Positions 58,662 through 64,000 of a stretch of 64,000 nt of DNA are shown piece by piece. How positions within the stretch are numbered: the stretch's first letter is position 1; each line of letters opens with the position of its first letter. This DNA comes from Chlorocebus sabaeus (Eukaryota; Chordata; Mammalia; Primates; Cercopithecidae): contig NC_132918.1 of NCBI RefSeq assembly GCF_047675955.1, positions 87,063,139 through 87,127,138 of the forward strand, in the 5' to 3' direction. The translations under genes and the position numbers were made by a program. The notes beneath the pieces are model-generated. The model saw nothing but the letters and a program-made list of their open reading frames with translations, made no database searches and was not told where the DNA came from.

Positions 58662-58984
58662 AAAAAAGACCGCAGGTCAGGTGCAGTGGTCCACGCCTGT
58701 AATCTTAGTACTTTGGGAGGCCAAGGCTGGTGGATCACTTGAGGTCAGGAGTTTGAGACCAGCCTGGCCAACATGGCGAAACCCCGTCTCTACTAAAAAT
58801 ACAAAACGAATTAGTCTGGCGTGGGTGGTGGGGACCTGTAATCCCAGCTACACGAGAGGCTGAGGTAGGAGAATCACTGGAATCCTGCGGGTGTAGGTTT
58901 CAGGGAGCCGAGATCGTGCCATTGCACTCCAGCCTGGTCGCAGAGCAAGACTCTGTCTCAAAAAAAAAAAAAAAAAAGACTGCA
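58662..58984 (+). mobile_element. Alu, left member of a tail-to-tail pair
   Basis: A full Alu at 58675-58971 plus its A-tail to 58977. Flanks aaaaaagaccgca (58662-58674) and aaaaaagactgca (58972-58984) match 12 of 13. AluS-like divergence. Confidence 0.94.
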
Positions 58985-59303
58985 AAAATTTTTTTTTTTT
59001 TTTTTTTTTTGAGACGGAGTCTCGCTCTGTCGCCCAGGCTGGAGTGCAGTGGCCGGATCTCAGCTCACTGCAAGCTCCGCCTCCCGGGTTCACGCCATTC
59101 TCCTGCCTCAGCCTCCCGAGTAGCTGGGACTACAGGCGCCGCCACCTTGCCCGGCTAGTTTTTTTGTATTTTTTTAGTAGAGACGGGATTTCATCGTGTT
59201 AGCCAGGATGGTCTTGATCTCCTGACCTCGTGATCCACCCGTCTCGGCCTCCCAAAGTGCTGGGATTACAGGCTTGAGCCACCGCGCCCGGCCTGCAAAA
59301 TTT
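58981..59303 (-). mobile_element. Young AluYR-type Alu, right member of a tail-to-tail pair
   Basis: A reversed full-length Alu, 58989 (T-run) to 59293, with 'gtggccggatctcag' and 'cttgcccggctag'. Flanks tgcaaaaattt (58981-58991) and tgcaaaattt (59294-59303). Its insertion used the duplicated flank of the earlier Alu. Confidence 0.94.
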
Positions 59304-59492
59304 CTTATTAACAATCAATTGTATATTGGTTACATATTGAAATTATGATTTTTGGATATATTGGCTTAAATATGTTGTATTATAAAAATTAATTTGCCGA
59401 TTTCTTTTTACCTTTTTAGTATGCTTACTAGAAAAATTTAAATCATATATGTGGCTCCCAACACGTATTTGTTAGGCAACCCTGTTCTATAT

Positions 59493-61110
59493 CATTTGCT
59501 TCCTGAAAAACCATAGAATGGTGAAGATTCATCTAGAGTGAAGATTTCGATAACCAAAATTTTCTTCCTATTAAATCTGAACCCAACAGAAGGAGACACG
59601 TAGCCTTGAGATAGTTTCAACTAGAGTCCCAGGCATAAAGCCATTTGACTTGATTATAAGCTGTATAGACTTCAGCAGAGCAATTTAGAAGATGATGTGG
59701 GTGTTAAAATATATGCAAATGTTCCGTTATATATTAACAAGATATGTGCTCAGAGAAGACTCCCACATACCCACACACCACTTAGAATACTGGCTTACGT
59801 TTTTCTACCAGTAAAGTCACTTTGAATAAAGGAAGAAAAAAATCAAGCAGTAGTACAGTAAATGCCACATACTGTATAGTTAATTTGCAAGAATTGTTTT
59901 GCAGAAAATGAATTTTTCATGAGTGTTCTTTAAAATATGTTTTGCCAGGATATTTTTCTTTGATGTGGTCAGCTTCAAAAACCCATTACCTTTTATTGAA
60001 ATTTTATGACTGGTCTTTTTCACATTTGAAACAATTTGATGAAAAATTATTAAATTCAGTTTTGTGCCAATTTAGCTGAACAGACTTCATTTCAGGCCTT
60101 CAAATGCTTACAGTCCAATAGAGGAGATTGGTGCACAAAGAAATAAAATAGTGTGAAAAGTTGAAGAATCAAATTACATCTAGGTACAAATGTAACATGA
60201 TTCTGAGAGGAATGAAATCAGTTGTATTTATTCTAAAAAAATAAATAATAAATAATAAATAAGACTACATATAGTCCAGAAAACCTTAGCTACATTTAAA
60301 AACTGTCTCACATAACCAAAATTTGGAACTGACCCTTAATTTTAATAAAGTATTTTCTTTGGAGGATCTGTCAAAATAGCAGTGTATACATGTTCCTACT
60401 GGCATTTTATACCTGGTGATTATTATGTAGGTATTGGAGAAATCATATTTTTTCCCAATCTCTTTGAGTCTTCTGTTAATAAATTTTGCAAACTTCCTAG
60501 TCAATGTGTCTCCGACATAATCGTGCATAAAGTGCATTTGTTTATTTACAGAGGAAATGTATCATGAATAGCTGTCACTGTGGACTTTCCCCTCAGTGCC
60601 CCATTTACTCTGTCACGCTGTAGATGTTGCTGGGGGGAAAAGTGTCAGGTATTTGTGGTGTAGGCATTTTCAGCCAGCTTTTATATTTCTTTTGAAGCAC
60701 TAAGCTGTAACAAAAGTTGTAGGATGGCTCTATGATGAGGGCCATGTTTTGGCCAAATTTCTAAACACGAATCAGTGGATTAAACAGAAAGGTTAAATTA
60801 GTTTTTCACACCTTCTTTACTTTTTAAAATACTATTTCAAAAACTATAATTTGAAAGTCATACAGTATCACATTTTATATATCCAGGTGTCAACTGGATT
60901 AGATGGGGATATTTCACTTTTCCCCACATCACACAGCATTGGTAGAGTATTGGAATATTTGATGTTTTAGGTTCATTTCTCCTAGGTTTTATATTTTCAT
61001 TTGTTAAGTCAACTCTGAGGGGGAAAAGGGGAGATTTTCATTCAGAAAACTGACTAGGTAAAAAAATTGAAATATAAATAAATGTCTTTAAATTTGGGGG
61101 GGGTTAAAGA
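59493..61110. other. Unique AT-rich sequence
   Basis: No repeat or gene recognised except an (AATA)n patch at 60234-60261 and a run of 8 G near 61098. Confidence 0.45.
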
Positions 61111-61541
61111 ATATCAGGGGTCCTGACTGGACAAGATGGAATAAACACTGGTCACTCAGTCTTCACCACTGAATAAAAACTAGACAGACGCAACAGAGCA
61201 GCTCTTTGAGGACCCTGATAAATAGAAGGCAAACTGGGGAAGAAGCCCAGAATTCAAATACCGATGAATGTATCACTTTTTTTTCCCTTCAAGGCCCACA
61301 ACCAACACAGCAGTGATCACAAAGGAGCTGGCAGAGAGAGCTTAGGAGAAGTCTAACTCTGGCTTCTAAGAAGTTCTCTCTAGTTCTGGCTCAAGAAGCA
61401 AGAAAGGGAACTTAAAATATTCAGAAAGAGTGTGGAAATGTCCGGTTTTATTTTTCTTTCTTTTTTCTGTTCTCCCATGGCCTAGTTCCTATGCGATCCT
61501 GTGGAGCCAAAATTCTAGGTGAGGAAATTTTCTATTAGAGC

Positions 61542-61870
61542 ATTCCCCCCTTATCTGTGGGGAATATGTTCTAAGACCACCAATGCATGCCTGAAACTAC
61601 CAATAGTACCAAACTCCATATATTTTTTCTTACACAAACCCACAGTAAAGTTTAATTTATAAATTAGGCATAGTAAGAGATTAACAATAATAACTAATAA
61701 TAATGCAGAACAATTATAACGATATACTGTAATAAAAGCTATGTGAATGTAGTCTCTTTCTCTCTCTCTCAGTGTATCTTGTTGTCACGTATACACCTAT
61801 TTTCAGGCTTTGATTGGCCACAGGTAACTGACACTGCCAAGAGCAAAACCAAGGATAAAAGGGGACTCCT
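61542..61870 (+). mobile_element. Tigger-type DNA transposon inside the L1M
   Basis: 'agcattccccccttatctg', 'aaagtttaatttataaatta', 'acgatatactgtaataaaag' and the closing 'caaggataaaaggggactcc' match a common nonautonomous Tigger whose ends read 'ccccccttatccgcgg' and 'ccgcggataaggggggact'. Subfamily uncertain. Confidence 0.7.
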
Positions 61871-62265
61871 CTCCCATATCTTCAGCAGAGGATCCTTGGT
61901 TCCAAGAGAGTGAGGCTGAGCACCATTGTCGTCCATCTGGATTGTCCTTTCATTGTTCGGACCTGGATGCGGGCACACTTCACAACTGCACCTCAGAGTG
62001 GGATAACTGAAACCCTGGCTTCCTCGACACAGAAGGACCCCAAGGAACTAGAAAGTATCAAAGTTATGGAGAAAAAGGAACTCAGGAAATCAATTCCAAA
62101 TAATTGTTTATAAATTTTGGACTCCTTCCCAAGCTTGCACATGTGGATCTGATGTTACTGAGCCTACAAAAGACACAACTGAACAGATACACCACTGCCC
62201 AATGTCTGAGACTGGCCACTAGGTGGCACATGAACTGGACTGATCCAAATAGTACTCTGAATGCT

Positions 62266-62429
62266 CTGAAAACTATGCTGGTAATCCCAGCACTTTGGGA
62301 GGCCGATGCAGGTGGATCACGAGGTCAGGAGATCGAGACCATCCTGGCTAACATGGTGAAACCCTGTCTCTACTAAAAAATACAAAAAATTAGCCAGGCA
62401 TGGTGGCGGGCGCCTGAAAACTATGCTGG
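62266..62429 (+). mobile_element. Internal Alu fragment without tail, with perfect 16-bp duplication
   Basis: 62282-62413 is Alu sequence from 'taatcccagcactttggg' in the left arm to 'ggtggcgggcgc' just past the middle A-run. The first ~25 bp and the whole rest of the right arm with the A-tail are missing. A perfect 16-bp duplication, ctgaaaactatgctgg, lies at 62266-62281 and 62414-62429. Both junctions share 'ctg' with the parental Alu. The fragment is therefore an insertion, not a deletion remnant. Confidence 0.93.
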
Positions 62430-62796
62430 CATTGCAACCATACCACATAGGAGAGGCACGTTGGAACTTAAGACTGAACCTAACCAGGCTGACTCTTACT
62501 AAATGAAAATGTTAACATTCTCTGTAGGATTTAAAGAAGTCCCAGAGTCTCATAACATAACATAATATTCAAAATGTCCAGGATACAATGAAAACATTTT
62601 TGATATGTAAACTACCAGGAAAATCTCAATTTCCCTAGGGAAAGACAATCAACAGATATAAATATGAGGTAACAGAGATGTTGGAATTATCTGATTCTTG
62701 AAACCAAAGGAAAAATAGAAAGTACACAAAGTAAATGGAAGCTGTCAAGAAGTACCAAATGAAGATTTTAGAACTATAAAAATAATAACAACAGTA

Positions 62797-63089
62797 GGCT
62801 GGGCGCGGTGGCTCACGCCTGTAATCCCAGTACTTTGGCAGACCAAGGCAGGCGGATCATGAGGTCAGGAGATCGAGACCATCCTGGCTAACACGGTGAA
62901 ACCCCGGCTCTACTAAAAATACAAAAAATTAGCTGGACGAGGTGGCGGGCGCCTGTAGACCGGGAGGCTGAGGCAGGAGAATGGCATGAACCCAGGAGGC
63001 ACAACTTGCAGTGAGCCGAGATCGTGCCACTGCACTTCAGCCTGGGCTACAGAGCTAGACTCCGTCTCAAATAATAATAATAATAATAA
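62797..63089 (+). mobile_element. AluY-like element with (AAT)n tail
   Basis: Nearly complete Alu from 'ggctgggcgcggtggctc' to 'cagagctagactccgtctc', then an AAT-repeat tail to about 63089. About 17 bp between the arms ('tgtagtcccagctactcgggag' region) are shortened to 'tgtagaccgggag'. The flanking AAT/AAC-rich L1 sequence hides the exact duplication. Confidence 0.9.
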
Positions 63090-63809
63090 CACTAATAACT
63101 TTCCTCAAAACAACAGACAAAACAAAATTTAAAACCCTCCTTTGACAGACTCAGTAGCAGAATAGAAATGACAGAGAAAAGAATCAATGAACTTGAAGAA
63201 AAATCAATAAAAATGATTTAATCAGAACAATAGAAAGTTTTTTAAAAATCAAAAGACAAATAGAACATTAGACATCTGTGGGGTAATAACAAAAAAACTA
63301 GTGTTTTCATTATTTGAGTCCCAGAAGGAGAGAAGTGCAGTGCAGAAAAAAAAGTAAAGAAGTAATCAGTAAAAATGTCCCCAAATTGGCAAAAGAACTG
63401 GACATAAAGATTCAAAAAGCTCAGTGAATGCCAAACAGAATAAAAACAAACAAATCCATACCCAGAAGCACCGTAATCAAACTGCTAAAAATTAAAGACA
63501 AAGAAAAAAGCCCAGAAGGCACCCAGAAAAAAAAAAAAAAGATTAATTACTAATAGAAGAACAGTGATATAGCTCAGAAGGAAGTGTTGAAAGAAAGTAA
63601 CTTTCAACTCAGAATTCTATACCCAGTGAACATATCCCTCAGGAATAAAGTTGAAATAAAAACACTTTGAGAAGAAGAAAAACTAAGGGAATTTATTGCC
63701 TTGCAGACCTGATCTAAAAGCATTGTGGGGGGGAGGAAAAAAAAAAAAAGCTCTTTAGGATGAAGGGAATTAATATAAGACGGAAACATGGAACACTAAG
63801 AATGAAGGA

Positions 63810-64000
63810 GACTGGGCACAATGGCTCATGCCTATAATCCCAGCACTTTGGGAGGCTGAGGCAGGCAGATCACTGGAGGTCAGGAGTTCGAGACAAGCCT
63901 GGCCAACATGGTGAAACCCCATCTCTACTAAAAAAACAAAAATTAGTCAAGCATGGTGGCATGCACCTACAATCCCAGCTACTCAGGAGGCTGAGGCACA
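63810..64000 (+). mobile_element. Alu, cut by window end
   Basis: Starts 'gactgggcacaatggctc' at 63810 and continues into the right arm at the window edge. AluS/J-like. Confidence 0.92.

Larger units (their letters stand above)
58544..59492 (+). mobile_element. hAT-Charlie (MER5-like) element split by two Alus
   Basis: The element at 58552-59484 starts 'ctgtgcttccaataagcc' with 'acatgtggctac', and resumes after the Alus with 'attggttacatattgaaatt', 'aaattaatttgccgatttc' and 'atatatgtggctccc'. It ends 'ttaggcaaccctg'. The 8-bp target duplications ttctaaat (58544-58551) and ttctatat (59485-59492) match at 7 of 8 and fit the hAT preference nTCTAGAn. Confidence 0.82.
61113..64000 (+). mobile_element. 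Old L1M LINE, 5' region and ORF1 (continues beyond window)
   Basis: The start near 61113 ('tcaggggtcctgactggac', 'aagatggaataaacac') and 'gcagctctttgaggaccctg' match the L1M 5' untranslated region. A Tigger and three Alu pieces interrupt it. Decayed ORF1 lies at about 62500-63720, with 'aagattcaaaaagctcagtg', 'aagcaccgtaatcaaactgc' and 'ctcagaattctatacccag'. ORF2 would lie beyond the window. Confidence 0.7.

Noticed and set aside
1..64000. CRISPR arrays, operons, phage or plasmid features
   Set aside because: The Alu/L1/ERV content shows a primate chromosome; no regularly spaced repeats or bacterial gene organisation are present.

Overview
This 64 kb window is nuclear DNA from a primate, most likely an Old World monkey (Cercopithecidae; macaque, baboon or guenon type). 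It is full of Alu, L1, MaLR and ERV repeats. The three youngest full Alus (36022-36317, 55904-56205 and 58989-59293) carry the changes I associate with the monkey-specific AluYR group: 'gatccggccactgcac' in the right arm and 'ctagccgggcgaggtgg' after the middle A-run. Human AluY reads 'gatcgcgccactgcac' and 'tagccgggcgtggtgg' at these places. I see no protein-coding exon, no functional RNA gene and no CpG island of a host gene. The open frames present are transposon remnants or low-complexity artefacts, so the window is intergenic or deep intronic.

Layout. 0-8 kb: an old L1M 3' end split by a THE1-type solo LTR with a 5-bp target duplication, then mostly unique AT-rich DNA with MIR pieces. 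8.0-9.85 kb: a long Charlie3-like hAT transposon on the minus strand with terminal repeats, an 8-bp target duplication and decayed transposase. 10-13.6 kb: antisense L1M 3' sequence with a 59-bp tandem duplication. 14.5-29.4 kb: a nest of LINEs. An L1PB-like element (14.53-18.81 plus 27.65-29.44 kb) is split by a near full-length L1 (19.04-27.64 kb). That L1 contains a 7SK RNA pseudogene, a 5'-truncated L1PA-type insert that itself holds an Alu, and a second Alu. 29.4-33.5 kb: an old L1M carrying two Alus, a CpG-rich unassigned solo LTR and a solo LTR7 (HERV-H). 34-42.7 kb: mostly unique DNA with two Alus, MIR/L2 pieces, a class I LTR and an MLT1 LTR. 42.7-47.3 kb: a patch of L2, hAT, Alu, ERVL LTR and Tigger pieces with three pairs of long inverted copies. 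47.6-61.1 kb: L2 relics, Alus and unique DNA, including an hAT element split by two tail-to-tail Alus 11 bp apart. 61.1-64.0 kb: the 5' part of another old L1M with a Tigger, three Alu pieces and the window edge.

No gene set works together here. The window is a record of retrotransposition and local rearrangement. The observations I rate highest are: (a) two insertions that lack A-tails but have target-site duplications, a 3'-truncated 7SK copy and an internal Alu fragment; (b) inverted template-copied insertions around 42.8-47 kb, one exactly at an ERVL-Tigger junction; (c) a tail-to-tail Alu pair with a very short spacer; and (d) a CpG-rich LTR I cannot assign. Repeat names come from recognising consensus sequences by eye; RepeatMasker is needed to fix subfamilies.
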